From contig KN880442.1 in assembly GCA_000934385.1 (NCBI GenBank), forward strand, positions 181,486-245,485: a stretch of DNA of 64,000 nt. The letters are read 5' to 3'. The first letter of the stretch is position 1. The number at the start of each line of letters is the position of its first letter. The position numbers were made by a program, and so were the translations under genes. This document shows, one piece after another, positions 44,577 to 56,020 of this stretch. The stretch comes from Cylindrobasidium torrendii FP15055 ss-10. Its lineage: Eukaryota; Basidiomycota; Agaricomycetes; Agaricales; Physalacriaceae. Below the pieces are notes generated by a model. The model was not told where the DNA came from. It did no database searches and worked only from the letters and a program-made list of their open reading frames with translations.

Positions 44577-46265
44577 ATGTCTTCCCACCATTCCGAGGAT
44601 AAATGCTTGTGCACAACCTGTCATGCACGCTACACGGCACACTCGAAGCTCATTCTACCTATGTCGGCACTCCAGGCCATCCAACGAGACTCCGTTCACA
44701 ATCTGCCCCCACAGCAAATCCTTGACATCCGCAACAACCTCGAGCAGGCCGAAGCATATATCTCCACTCTTCGCGGGCTCATCCGTGGACTCGAGGGATT
44801 TACCTCCCAGGCGAAGACGATTCTCTGTCCCATGCGCTGGCTCCCGAACGAAGTGATATCCCTCATTTTCATGCAAGTATGCTTCGAGGCGACCAGGGAC
44901 CCCGTTCGCCCAAATCCATCGAAACGGCTCACCGTCAGTGGGGTGTACGCTCCCATTGTTCTATCCTCCATCTGCAAACGCTGGCGCGACATAGCGCTGT
45001 CAACGCCCCATATTTGGACATTCATCTACGCCCCACCTCCTCGTTCGGTCGGGTCCCCTCCTCCCGAGCATGCATCCTTGCATGACGAGCACGTGATCCC
45101 AACGTACCTTGAACGCTCAGGCGTACAACCCCTCAATATCGATGTGGCCACGCAGAATGACCAATTGGTGCGCGACATTGCAAAACACGCATACCGGTGG
45201 GGTGATGCCCTCTTCAACATGACGACCGAATGCACCGAGCTGCTCTACCGCACTGTGGATCCAGATGCGGTAATGGACAAACTTACAAGCTTGACGTTCG
45301 TCGACTTGGTGGATATACCCGATTCCACTGGCATCGTCCCTCTGTTCCAGCATGCGAAAAACCTCCATATGCTCTGCCTTGGCGGTGCGATGAGCGAGCC
45401 TGCTGCTCATCCACTGCCATACGAAAACATCCACTCGCTTGTCCTTAGCTGGATGTCGGACCCCGTGGCCATCCTGCGCGTTATCGGGCTGTGTCTTCGC
45501 GCCTATCATCTCAGCATATCCGACGTCTTCATGGAGTACAATCCTGGCCCGAATGCGAATATGCCCATGGTCGAGACACGCGCAGGGTTCGTTTCTTTCC
45601 GCGTCAGCAAAACCGAGGAGGCCAAGGTCGTCCGCCTGCTGCCCTACATTCGAGCACCAGCCATGTTCTCCCTTAAGCTTGCGTTGTGGGATGGGAAGGG
45701 GGAGGTCAGTCCCGAGATACCTGTTCCGGTCTTCAAGCTGGGCCGCGTCGTCGAGTTCGTGCAGGAGAGTAGTGCAAAGTTGCGTCGGCTGGAGATTGCG
45801 GGCGTTCGTGTGAGCGAGCAGGGCCTGATTGCGCTTCTGGATCTTTCGGATACGATTGAAGAGCTCTACGTCCAGCACCCGCGAAGAGAAGACCCAAAGA
45901 TACAGACACCAGGGCCGGCGATGGGGGCAGAGTTCGTGCGGCGGATGACGCTGGGGAGGGAACAGGAGGGCGAGTCCCCTCTGGTGCCAAACGTGAAGAA
46001 CATCTTGCTTCACTGGCAGGGGACGTCGACTGGCATACGACGAATTGACGTCCTGCGCATGATTGCTAGCCGTGCAATACCTTCAGCGACTCGACCGCGC
46101 CCCGAGATCTTCAAGGCGACCTTCAAGGGTCTTCAATCGGACCCAATCGTAGTCACCGAGGACGAGGTGCCTGTAGAGAACGATGTACCAGAAACGCAGA
46201 CGCTTCTTCACCAGTTGTCGAACATCAAGAGCTTGAAGTTTGCTTGGGAAGACGTACGGCAATGA
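44577..46265 (+). CDS. F-box-like protein (single exon)
   Basis: Intronless gene of 562 residues of the large F-box-like group of agaricomycetes. The N-terminus is Cys/His-containing (CLCTTCHARYTAHSKL), followed by a helix (LPPQQILDIRNNLEQAEAYI, a coiled-coil-like stretch). The F-box core is CPMRWLPNEVISLIFMQVCF, with SGVYAPIVLSSICKRWRDIA then LSTPHIWTFIYAPPP, the usual Agaricomycetes arrangement. The rest holds leucine-rich segments (LTSLTFVDLVDIPD, KNLHMLCLGG, KLRRLEIAGVRVSEQGLIAL). The start 44577 matches the first Met of the family pattern; the stop is TGA 46263-46265. Substrate and partners are unknown. Confidence 0.8.
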   Translation: MSSHHSEDKCLCTTCHARYTAHSKLILPMSALQAIQRDSVHNLPPQQILDIRNNLEQAEAYISTLRGLIRGLEGFTSQAKTILCPMRWLPNEVISLIFMQVCFEATRDPVRPNPSKRLTVSGVYAPIVLSSICKRWRDIALSTPHIWTFIYAPPPRSVGSPPPEHASLHDEHVIPTYLERSGVQPLNIDVATQNDQLVRDIAKHAYRWGDALFNMTTECTELLYRTVDPDAVMDKLTSLTFVDLVDIPDSTGIVPLFQHAKNLHMLCLGGAMSEPAAHPLPYENIHSLVLSWMSDPVAILRVIGLCLRAYHLSISDVFMEYNPGPNANMPMVETRAGFVSFRVSKTEEAKVVRLLPYIRAPAMFSLKLALWDGKGEVSPEIPVPVFKLGRVVEFVQESSAKLRRLEIAGVRVSEQGLIALLDLSDTIEELYVQHPRREDPKIQTPGPAMGAEFVRRMTLGREQEGESPLVPNVKNILLHWQGTSTGIRRIDVLRMIASRAIPSATRPRPEIFKATFKGLQSDPIVVTEDEVPVENDVPETQTLLHQLSNIKSLKFAWEDVRQ

Positions 46266-46827
46266 CGAATAATTATCTATGTATATTGCGATTCGGTATA
46301 TTTGTTTGTTGTGCTCGTATGCTGCTTATATACGACTGTCTCTGCCCGTTTCTACCAGCGTGACCCTCCTCTTTCTGCGCAAACTGGCAACTGTCCAAGC
46401 ACCTATAAAGCGATTCATTGCTACCTCGACCGAGGCAATGTGAAAGGTGCCTCTGGCATGCATTGGTGGAATCATGAGCGGCCAAAGTGAAGCTTCTGAC
46501 TAAGTCTTTTTGAAGGCCACGCTCGCGTAACATGAAGGCTGTGGCGCCTGGTAGTAGACGTTAATGGATATACCGTATCTGAGCCAACAGGACCTTGGGA
46601 TTTGCGTATGGTTATGGTAATTTTGTAAAGGGAGTTGGGTACTCTAGTAATTCCTCATCGTAAAGTGGAAGACGCGGCGAAAAAGAGGGATTGCAACTAT
46701 AGCTTGATACCTCACAGCCCACCATTGAACAATGTCAAATCGGAATGTCTAGTCTATAATAGCAAGTGGTAGTGACCAGTGTTCATTTTCTTTTGAATAC
46801 CTGCTGCTGCAAGCCAGATCAGGAAGC
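46266..46827. other. Intergenic region
   Basis: About 560 bases between convergent genes. No feature recognised. Confidence 0.5.
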
Positions 46828-48080
46828 TCATACAACGCCTGGAAGACGTTCGAGCCTGTCTATAAGTACTGTAGCAAACATGCTTTCATCCGCAATGGTA
46901 GCGCTGCATCCAAAATCGCCGCCTGCATCGATGCGCGCATACCAATCTACTGCGCCTGACAGATGAGCAATTCGATAGCATGCTGCATGTATAGCGAGAT
47001 ATGTCGGCGAAGGCGGCTCCAGTCCACAGGTGTTGGACAATGTTACCTTCGTTGGGCAGCCTACAGCTAGAGATTCAAGTAAGCCCGAGGGGCCTGTGAC
47101 CTTGTACTCGTTCGGGTTGCCCTACAAAAAAAATTAGTCGATTCACTACCCACTTGATGGTGTCGTCATACCGTTGCATCCAAGCAGAGATCCAAGTCAT
47201 GAAACATGCCGTGGAGGGTAGCTTCCAGGGTCATAACGTTTCCAAGACGGTGAATCAGAGGGCCCTTGAGTTCATCGAGAATATCAGGATAGCCGATGTG
47301 ACGCATGATCGTCCAAATATTCGCGGTGTACTCTTGCTAATGATGTATATGAGGTTCGCTCCTCTATGCAGTAGGTAGTACGCACCTTACCAAGGACGAT
47401 CTTGGCTGAAGAAAATTCAATTGTACTTTCATCAAAAATATGAGCGCAGTGCGTCGTTGCAACACGAGCGCCCACAGGCATATTCTCGTAGAAATCGATC
47501 TCGTGTACGCCAGAGAGTATGCAGCGGTAATCATTCCTGAACAGAGCCTGCCGATGTGGAATTAGAACATCGCGTTAAGAATGCACGTTAAATATCTGGC
47601 CACCTTCATTTTTGCATCAGCATGGTTTTGAGGTGCCTGGTCGAGGTTTGCCAAAATCTCGCGCTGCATTTCATCGAAGGATGGCCGTGAGGGATGGCGC
47701 GAGACAGGCGGGGTATCTCTTCTCTTCCTCAAGACTGTCGTGCATTATTATGAGCGCCAAAGAATCGTAACATACGCACAAGTACGAATGTAGTGTTTCC
47801 TGATGAACTGGCCAAACACCGCTATTTCCTCATCATTGTCGACAGCCGACATAATGGAAGACGCTGCCCAATACTTCCCGACATCGCTTGGCGCATGAAG
47901 AAGAAGATAGGAGGCGACTCGAAGATCCATGAGCTCTTCCTCGACCTCTTGAGCCTCTGTACCAGTCTCGACTGCCAGGCGGGAGATGAGGGAAGACTCT
48001 ACTTCTTTGCAGCGCTCAAATGCGGTCCGTATCTCCGGGAGTTGCGAATCGACAGAGTTGGGGAGCGACTGCCCAGGCAT
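46828..48080 (-). CDS. HNH-endonuclease-domain protein (fungal HNH_2 type)
   Basis: Protein of about 335 residues with the fungal-type HNH nuclease domain. Start MPGQSLPNSVDSQLPEIRTA (ATG 48078-48080), then a helical region with FGQFIRKHYIRTC. After an intron come RRDTPPVSRHPSRPSFDEMQ and, in the next exon, the domain core FRNDYRCILSGVHEIDFYEN, then ATTHCAHIFDESTIEF (the AHI segment). Later exons give NIWTIMRHIGYPDIL, LKGPLIHRLGNVMTLEA and MFHDLDLCLDATGN, and the C-terminal PTYLAIHAACYRIAHLSGAV. This arrangement (Cys-ILSG, CAHI, NV.TL....H..FD) is the pattern of HNH_2-type proteins that are numerous in mushrooms. Nuclease activity and function are unproven in the group. Stop TCA-reverse TGA 46828-46830. 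Confidence 0.8.
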
Positions 48081-48260
48081 GATGGAAGTTCACAGTCAAA
48101 TTCTAACCTCGAAAAGGAATGATCGATCGGCTCCGGCCATGTACGTCACGTGAGCCTCTGGGATCCTAACTATTGTCTGAGTTGCCTCCGTTATGTCTCC
48201 CATTTCTTCTTCATATGTACAGTATATTATGTCAACTCTACTGCTGGACCCAGCCAATGA

Positions 48261-50704
48261 CTACCACCTCCTTGGCCCTGGCGAGTCCTCGTACATTGCA
48301 AGGCCAGAAGGACCCGCATTCGCAAACGACGCTGGTATCGCGTCCGGTGGCGGCGTCCAATATGCGTACGAGGGGCCATACGAGACTACAGCCTCTGTGT
48401 ACCGCGGATGGTGGCCTATAGGATACGACGACGGTCCTTGTGCTTCTTGTGCGCTCTGTGTCCCGTACGTATATGAGTAGTCGTACGGCGAGTCATCGTA
48501 CTGCTGATCATGAGAGTAGGCCGCTGCTTGTTGATATCCTGCCTGTGGATATGTCGACGTGTAGGGTGATGTATTTGATGAAGGGGTCTGCATGTACTCT
48601 GCAGGTGAGCCCTGTGGGTAGCTCGCAGAGGAACTGTGCGAGTATTCTCCGCGAAGACCTTGTGCATAGGCTACGGTCGAACCATGCGCATATCCCGAAG
48701 GTGAACCGTGTGCATACACCGCCGGCGACCCTCTCGTATACGCTGAAGGTGAACCTTGCGCGTATGCAGCAGGAGAGCCTTGGTACGTGCTCTGGTTGGA
48801 ATACGGGGATCCTTGGCTGTTTGGTGCAATGTACCCATCATGCTCCATCGGCGACGAGCTCTCATACGCAGGGTTTGAGTAGACTGCCGGATGTACATGT
48901 CTAGGGCCGTATACTGTTGTTGTCGAGCGTTCATGGGGTGTTGGAGCGGGAATAGCAGGTACAAGTCTAGGGACGTTATGCAGCGGTGGAAGGTTTACGT
49001 CGTCTTCCAAGGGAGACGCCGAGGCGCTTTGGGTCACTCGTGGAAAAGCAGGCGGTAGGAGAGGTCCAGGAGCCGAACGCTGTGGTATCAAAAATGGAAG
49101 CGAGTTGGCAGAGTGCGACGAGCTGCTTGGATGCGAGAGGCTGTCCGAGTGCGACGGAATCTTGATGTATGGCCTTGGAGGCGCTAGGGTATATCTTCTT
49201 GATGTCGGAGATGATAGGTGAGACGACGAGGCCATTGGGAAGTCTTGATGTGCCATTGGAGGATAATCTTGGTCATTGGTCTCGAACGCAGGCACTGGAG
49301 CAGGTCTGCGATGGACGTGCTGAGGCGGTGGCGGCTGGGCTTCTCTGCGTGGTTGATAACAGTACTGCTGAGGGCGTCCTTGCTCTTCCTTGGACGATGC
49401 AAGAGCGTAGAAAAAGAGGTTCTGAAAATTTTCAGACTCACTGCAGCGTGAAGAAATGGGACTTGAACGCACCTGAGGTTGATCATAACGCACTGGCGCC
49501 TCGAACCCTCTCTCCAGTGTCGGGCCAGCATTTGCAATGCTCAAGCCATCCATGCCAAAATCTTCTTCATATGCGGTGGCGGTTGTCTTCTGCATTTTGA
49601 CACGGCGCTCGGGAGGCGGTGAGACGACATCAGCAGCTCGCTTGCGAGACTGTGGGAGCATGGACATGTCGTCGACGAATACTGCACTTGATCCAGGCGG
49701 CGTCCGTGGTGGAGACATTGAGCGCGCCCTTTCTACTGGACGCATTATCCTCTTGCTGCGTCGGGCGCGCCTGGCCGCTGGATGAAGCTCACGATGGCGC
49801 CTGAGAATACCCTCTTTGTGCCTCACAAGCGACGTGAGGAGCTTTTCCCACCCAATGTAGCTCTGATGGCTGACGAAGAGCTCAAAGTTCATGCGCTGGA
49901 GGAAGTCGTGCTCCATCTCGTTGATGTCGGTGAGACCGATGCCCGTGACCTCTGACCAGGTCTTATTCGTGTATGTATTGCTGGCGGGAGAGATTAACAC
50001 ATAAACGTAAGGAGAGGAGTTTACTTACTCGTCCAAGAATTTGTTCGCCATCATTAAACCTGCAACCGCGCCGCGGTACTCGCTCCCTTCCTCACACTGT
50101 CGCTCCGGTTCCTTCTGCCTGTATTTCCAAAGGTAATACTGCGCAACCACAATGACGCTCTGCGAAACCTGGGTTGTCGAGAGGACGTTGTGTATGAAGT
50201 TGACGAATGCAGGGCGCGGGAAGAGCTGCGCGGCTGAGGCTGAGGACGTTGCCTGCGACCTAGGGGACTCCGAGGAAAACCAGACCCAACATATCATCTC
50301 TGCAGTCTTTCTGGCCAGAAACCGGCCCTCCCGTTTCGCACGCCAGTCTATAGGGGAGAATAGGTCCTTTGTCGGATGTGGACGCAGAGGGGAAGGAGGA
50401 GAGCCTGCTTCATTTTCCCTGTCAGAATGTGGTTCGGGGGCAAAGGATTCCGATGGACGATCCAACGAAGACATGGGAGGCTGAAGGGAGTCCATCGGCG
50501 GCAAACTGTGGACAGCATCGGCTGAATGGGCGCCTATGGTGATGGGTGAATCTCCGTGCCCCAGAAAGAGATAGGCAGCGCACCTGAAGATGGGTAGGCT
50601 AAGCTCAAAGATGATTCTGCTGTCGCAACCGATGCCCCTTTCACCAGTGCCCGTGGGTCTATCGAGGGTTGTCCGCGTCCATAATACATCTCGTAGCTGG
50701 CCAT
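48261..50704 (-). CDS. Pho80-like cyclin with long Ser/Pro-rich repeat tail
   Basis: Cyclin of the Pho80/Pcl type, which binds a cyclin-dependent kinase. ATG at 50702-50704 gives MASYEMYYGRGQPSIDPRAL; an intron of about 50 bases follows PSSG. The cyclin box has AEMICWVWFSSE, FPRPAFVNFIHNVLSTTQVS, QSVIVVAQYYLWKYRQ and GLMMANKFLDDNTYTNKTWS across the second intron, then EVTGIGLTDINEMEHDFLQR, MNFELFVSHQSYIGWEKLL. The last 500 residues are low-complexity: RRARRSKRIMRPVERARS with SMSPPRTPPGS, many Pro/Gln/Tyr, and a tandem region of about 8-residue units (AYAQGSPS-like) at about 48592-48800. About 780 residues, far longer than the roughly 280-residue yeast Pho80. The extension is unexplained. Confidence 0.85.
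48592..48800 (-). repeat. Tandem repeat in the cyclin tail, Y-x-x-GSP units
   Basis: About eight imperfect copies of an 8-residue unit such as AYAQGSPS, AYTRGSPA, VYAHGSPS and GYAHGSTV. Most carry a Ser-Pro pair. Confidence 0.85.
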
Positions 50705-52011
50705 ATCTGTGTTGGTAGGGGTTGACAACGTTGACGTCCCACCAGACACGTTGCCGTTTCCGGAATACGTATAATCGAGCGAGAGTAAGGAGGCCGTATT
50801 TTCCGGGGCGCAAATTGATTCGCAGAATGGATGTCAAGTGTTCGTAATGGAAAGGGCGGGGCATGAGAAATGAGGCTATCCTAAAGTGGACACCCTAGAA
50901 GAGATTGGCCTAGGCACACTCGCAGGGAAATCCATGCGGGCGCCAGGGAGCGCCGTGCAAAGACTAATTTCCGGCGGCGATGGTGGTCGGATGGAAAGAG
51001 TCAAACACAGCCACACGATCGCGTCCAAGCATCAAACGCGATCGAGCCGCGTTCTGAATTCTGAATTCTCCCCCATACCAATTGAGAAAGTTCTCAAGAT
51101 GGTGCAGATGCCGTCTGGATGCATATAATACACTCACCCATTCTAATGTGGGTGTCCTAGCCAAGAATGCGAACGCTTATCAACCCACCTGGGGAAAATC
51201 TGGTTTCATTGCCGGCTATTCGAACATAGATCTTGTTTACATAAAAATGCTATCTGCTGTATAAGAAAGAACCGTTCCTATGAGTGGGTGAGAAACCTGG
51301 CCAGCGCGAACGCGATGGGAAGGTATCTGGGTCGAGCGCGCACGGTGAAGTGTAGCTGAAACGACAACCCGTGTCGCGCTCTCGGAACGGTCCTCCTTTC
51401 CGTTTTGTTGGGTGGGTGGGTGGTTTTTAAGAAGCAAATAAGAGTCGAGATTTGATTCTCGACTATAGTGATGGTAGTATCGTATAAGGAAGCGTGATCG
51501 GTCTACTCGATCACGTGTTCGCCTACTGCCTCATGAAACCCGACCTCCACTTCATACCTACCCGACCAGCCTTCGCGGAGGTGTCACGGAAATACAGACA
51601 CTACTACGACCATCATCAACCATGAAGCAGGAGTATACCATGTATTTTACGTATATAATGTAACCTTTTGAACACTATTCCCTCCAACATTTCACCTGTC
51701 TTCCTCCAAAAGCTCCTTGGGAGTGCGAGCAGTGAGTCGCCATCAGCCAGTCAAGTCTCAGTGACATCCCCGCGTCCTCGTACTACAGTCCACTTAGCTC
51801 TGACACTATAATCTACAATGGGAATGTCATCTTTCCCTCTAACAGATGTGATCTTGCCGACCAAGAGAAGAGGCCCGGGCACCGCGCATTCGAGTTGACC
51901 CCTTTCTGGACTATATGATTTCATTGTAAGATCCAGAGTTCATCTACAACAAAGTGTGTACAACATAGCACGAAGTCGTTCCGCATCAACCGAAACCTCA
52001 TCAACCGAACC
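50705..52011. other. Intergenic region
   Basis: 1.3 kb without a supported gene. It contains a run GGGTGGGTGGGTGG (51410-51423, possible G-quadruplex former) and an 8-bp inverted repeat with an adjacent CACGTG at 51493-51517. Confidence 0.5.
51493..51515. repeat. 8-bp perfect inverted repeat beside an E-box
   Basis: CGTGATCG, seven bases, CGATCACG. The right arm overlaps CACGTG (51512-51517). Could be chance or a bHLH/dimer site. Confidence 0.6.
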
Positions 52012-53888
52012 TCATGAATATGCAAACCAGGGATGCCCGAGTAGAGTTTGCGCAGTCGGCCGCTGAGCCTCGTTTGCTGTCATCATCATGCTCAACAACT
52101 CCCCCATTTGACCCGTTTGCGCCAATGCTGGCAGACGCCGTAGCAAGCTCGACGCGAGACTCTTCTACAACAATCCAAAAGTTAGCGTCGCCCATTAAAT
52201 CAGAATGGAAAAGAGCGTACAGAACTGTGATCGACGAGGTTGTGGGAGTTGGCCGAGAAAACGAAGAGAAGGACCATTCCGAGTGACCAGATGTCCGAAA
52301 CAAAGTACCATCCCCTGTGGGCGAGCGCCTCGGGCGCGCGGAAATGTTCAATACCGACGTTGAAAAGAACTCCTGCACACGAGAGCGTTAGCTTCGACTT
52401 CCAATTGCAATCATGGTAGACTCACGATTTGACCGTGCAGGCTCAGTTGCAAGGCTGCGCGCGTCCAGACGTAGCGCACAGCCCATGTCGATGATCTTGA
52501 CCCGGCACGTAACGTCCATGATAATGTTGGTCGTCGAAATGTCGCGGTGCACGGCTTTAACTTTATCATGTAAATATGCGAGACCGGTTAGAGCCTCCTT
52601 AGCGATGTGTCGAATAAGATTATTGTCGAACGGGTTGTAGAGGTACATCCACTGGCGTAAATCACATCCATGGACGTACTCCATCACGATTCGAGTTTGC
52701 AGTTGTGGGACCTGGTCAACTTCTGTAAGGAATTTATGCGGGATCATGAGTGATTGAACTGGATGTAGAGACGACACTGGCACATACTATACGTGAAATA
52801 ATGCAAGAAGTTGGGCTGAACGGCCAATCTAACCAAGAGCTCCCTCTCGGTGTTGGAGACGCTGGTTGCGCGACCTACGACAGTCTTAATGGCACACAGA
52901 CCAGAAACAGCGCCTGTCTGGATGAGGCGCCGAACACCAACAGAAACGGACCCAAAGCCGCCACGACCTATCTGTTGGCCAATCTCGTATCGAGCAACTA
53001 CACGTCAAATGAGTATATCATGGGGCGAAGGTATTGCTGCTTACCAGGATCGTCACGAGTCGTGAAGATGTCAGCACTTACAGCGGACTGCAGCTCCGTG
53101 ACAGAGGGAAGGTTTCTAAAAGACCAGTCAGACGCGCTAGACCGCCTGCAGAATACAAAAGCACACCTTCTTTGCTGGACAAACTGTGTCCTAAGATTTA
53201 CGTTTGCTCTGGACGTTTGCCTATTGTCTGGTCAATGCTTCTACCTCGCGGATTAACTGGTGGCATACGCAAGGAAATTGATCTGTTGGCGAATGTTGTG
53301 CTCAGAAAGTGGTTGTGTTGATGTTGTGCTCATGTATCTGTGGTGCGAATGAGACTGCGAGCGTCTAGATTACGGATACACGAACCCTTGGATGATTATT
53401 CGGAACCTGGCGCGAAGGACAGGATCTTGTTCGTTTGTTACAGCTGACTGCAATTCTGAGAATGCAGCCTGCACAGCTGAATAGGGAGTCATAGCGGTTG
53501 GCTGTGATGCGGTGGGAATAGAAGGAAGCACAATAGAAACCAAAGCGCGCGCAGAAGACGTCGAATCCTGAGGCGTGCAGAAGTTCGTACGCGAGTATGG
53601 CCCTGTAGGTTCCGCGGGACGTGAGTTAGGTGCCAAGTAGGAAGGGACGACTTTGAGCGAGGGGTTTGAGCGATAGCCTGGTATGACAGCAATTGAAGGA
53701 CTGGGGCGCTGGGCCTGTTGTGGATGCAAAGATGTTTGGGGAATAGTAGTAGCTAATGGGAGGCTACGAGGGACGGAACTTGCAAGAACCTTTGCGGCAT
53801 AGATTTGGTCTCTATAAGACGGTGGGGCAACCCGGAAAAGACCAGTGCTGCCATCATGGGAAAGATTGTTCGAACAAAGACGCCGCAT
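52012..53888 (-). CDS. Protein kinase with N-terminal extension (kinase 1 of pair)
   Basis: Ser/Thr kinase-like protein. The N-terminal region begins MRRLCSNNLSHDGSTGLFRV (ATG 53886-53888), is Ser/Pro-rich and ends ELQSAVTNEQDPVLRARFRI. A middle exon contains RSSASDWSFRNLPSVTELQ. The kinase core has IGQQIGRGGFGSVSVG (Gly loop), CAIKTVVGR (Lys), RIVMEYVHGCDLRQWMYLY, KAVHRDISTTNIIMDVTC (HRD..N), VKIIDMGCALRL (DMG in place of DFG), IEHFRAPEALAHRG (APE) and DIWSLGMVLLFVFSANSH. The last exon includes NEAQRPTAQTLLGHPWFAYS. Stop TGA 52012-52014. The part between 53100 and 53400 is not resolved with certainty. Catalytic Lys, HRD Asp, Asn and DxG Asp are all present, so it is probably active. Confidence 0.75.
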
Positions 53889-54367
53889 TTTGAGTCAGAC
53901 TACAGCCGCAGGGTAGAACCTTCGACTGGCTCTGAATGGTCGATGAAGAGCCTCCGGAATGTGTTGAGGGATATGGCCGTCGTGAAGCTGAAAAGGTAAG
54001 CGTGGCATGCAACATGATGGTTCGAACGTAAACTGCCTCCACACGTGGGAACGTCGGCACTTTTTCCAGTCGCGTTAAGATTCGCCGCTGGAACTGTGGG
54101 ACTCGTCAATTGTTTGAGTACAAGTGTGCACTTTGTCCGCACACGATAGTACAGGTCTCCAGGTGACAAGCGCTCATCCTCAATATTATTTTGCGCGCTA
54201 TGTGGGGCGGCATGTCCAGCGGTTATCACTTTGATAACAACCAGAACGGTGACAACATCAATTTCCCACGCTCCTCTTGGACACGGCAATGAAGTTGTCT
54301 GAGAAGTAACAGTGCTCGCGAGAGCTTATTATTATCAAAATATAGTGTCTACGAGGAGATACCCATG
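53889..54367. other. Intergenic gap between the two kinases
   Basis: 480 bases. A 129-codon open frame on the minus strand (53900-54289) has no recognisable homology and is not listed as a gene. Confidence 0.4.
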
Positions 54368-56020
54368 CTACGCGACCTGGATCCAAGAGTGGCTCAAGAG
54401 CAAGCGCGCAGTTGGCCTAGCAAACATACTCTCTATCAAAATTTTTCTAAAGAAATCTCCCATCTCACCGCGAATGCTGTGAAGATCTTCCATACAGCGC
54501 TCCTTCATTTCATGCTAGATTTAGTATCAGTCAAGTAACTCAATGTTTGTAGCGAAGAAATCGAACGTACACCGGATTCGTTGGTAAGTACATGTGAGTT
54601 TGCACGTGTCGTGAATAACAGAACCATACCCAAAGCCCAGATATCGGCGGCTGTAGTCCATAGCCTCTCCTCCAGAATCTCCGGTGCTCGAAAGAATGGA
54701 ATACCATAGTTAAATTCAGGATCTAATAGTTGCATTAGTGTCTCGACGGTTCGGACAGAGTTATGCGGGCTCACCTTTTTTCGTCACCGGTATGGCGCAG
54801 CCATAGTCTATGATCTTGACTTTGAAATCTGCAGACATAAGGATGTTTCCCATCGAGATATCGCGATGAATAAAGCCGGGAGTGGTGCCCTCATGCAAGT
54901 ATGCAAGACCAGACAAAGCTTCGCGAGCGATGTGCTTGACCAGACTCGGTGTGAATGAAGTGTAAAACTCCACCCAGTCACGAAGATCGCGACCGTCGAA
55001 ATACTCCATAATCAGCTCCGATTTGCGAGCCAGCTTGCCGGATAGGACTAAATGAAATATTTACTTCTAGACATTACTATTGGAATGACAAACGTACCAC
55101 AGTCGAAAAATTGGAGGAAGTTACGATGCCCTTCTGCTCGAATCATGATAGCTTGCTCATCAAGCGCAGTTATGGCAAATTTCCCTGTGACACTCTTGAT
55201 TGCAACAACCTGCGAGTCTTGCGAGCCGGCCTTTCGACGTATCCCAAAGTAAACGGTGCCAAAACCGCCTTGTCCGATACGCTTCCCGCGTTCGTACCAT
55301 GTATCTTGTCCTATGAGATCGCGAAACGTGAAGTTTCAAGGAGGACTTACATGTATCTTTGGTACTTTTGATGATATCCGTGTCCCTCGCGTTGCCCAGC
55401 TCGGAGAGCGGCATGGGAATTGGAAGAGGGCCGCTGCAAATATAGTCAGAAACCCAGTCGCAAGCTTTTAATTGCAGTCTCTGCTAAGACGTACCGCAGG
55501 TCTCGAAGAAACTTTGCCCGCTTCTCAGCGGTTTCCTGAGATTCAGCACTTCGTATTCTAGTCAGCAACACCCAATAAACCCACTGAAAGAAGGGCGCCA
55601 TACCTCAACTTCTGAAGTGTCAATAAGATGGCAGCGTCGGTTGTAATAGTTGGAGGATACGCTCGGATAGCCTGTGAGAAGCTGTAAATAATCGAATAGT
55701 CAGTATACGAGACGCAGGGTTATTGAAAAGAAATACCCCGGAATAACAGCCTCATATTTGTCACGCAGCGTTGGATCTGCTTCGCTTGCCACAGCTGCTT
55801 TGAGCTTGGTCAAGCTCGTGAGGGACAAGGGCGGCTGAAGGGGTCCCGACGAATGCATCCCGCGAGTGGGATGAACAGAAGTAGTCAATGGAGGCATCGA
55901 AAGCGAGTCCGCATACGTTGCAGGATGCATCGACAAGGACGTCCATGACCCCTTAGCGAATTTGTTGTGCGCATCGCTGGAGCGATGATCCAATGGTTGT
56001 GAGGTGTTACCCGCAGACAT
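54368..56020 (-). CDS. Protein kinase with N-terminal extension (kinase 2 of pair)
   Basis: Paralogue of the kinase at 52012-53888, about 55% shorter in its N-terminal region. Start MSAGNTSQPLDHRSSDAHNK (ATG 56018-56020), then SLTSLTKLKAAVASEADPTL followed by RDKYEAVIPG, a match to the equivalent segment of kinase 1. The kinase domain shows GKRIGQGGFGTVYFG, VVAIKSVTGKF, MEYFDGRDLRDWVEFYTSF, FIHRDISMGNILMSADF, VKIIDYGCAIPVTK (DYG), FRAPEILEERLW, and DIWALGMVLLFTTRANSH; the last exon is HEMKERCMEDLHSIRGEMG to ARPTARLLLSHSWIQVA before TAG 54368-54370. Both paralogues replace Phe of DFG (Met or Tyr) and share the RPTA....S/GHPW end. Probably an active kinase of unknown role. Confidence 0.75.

Noticed and set aside
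53900..54289. 129-codon open frame between the two kinases, minus strand
   Set aside because: No recognisable features and no paralogue; likely chance.
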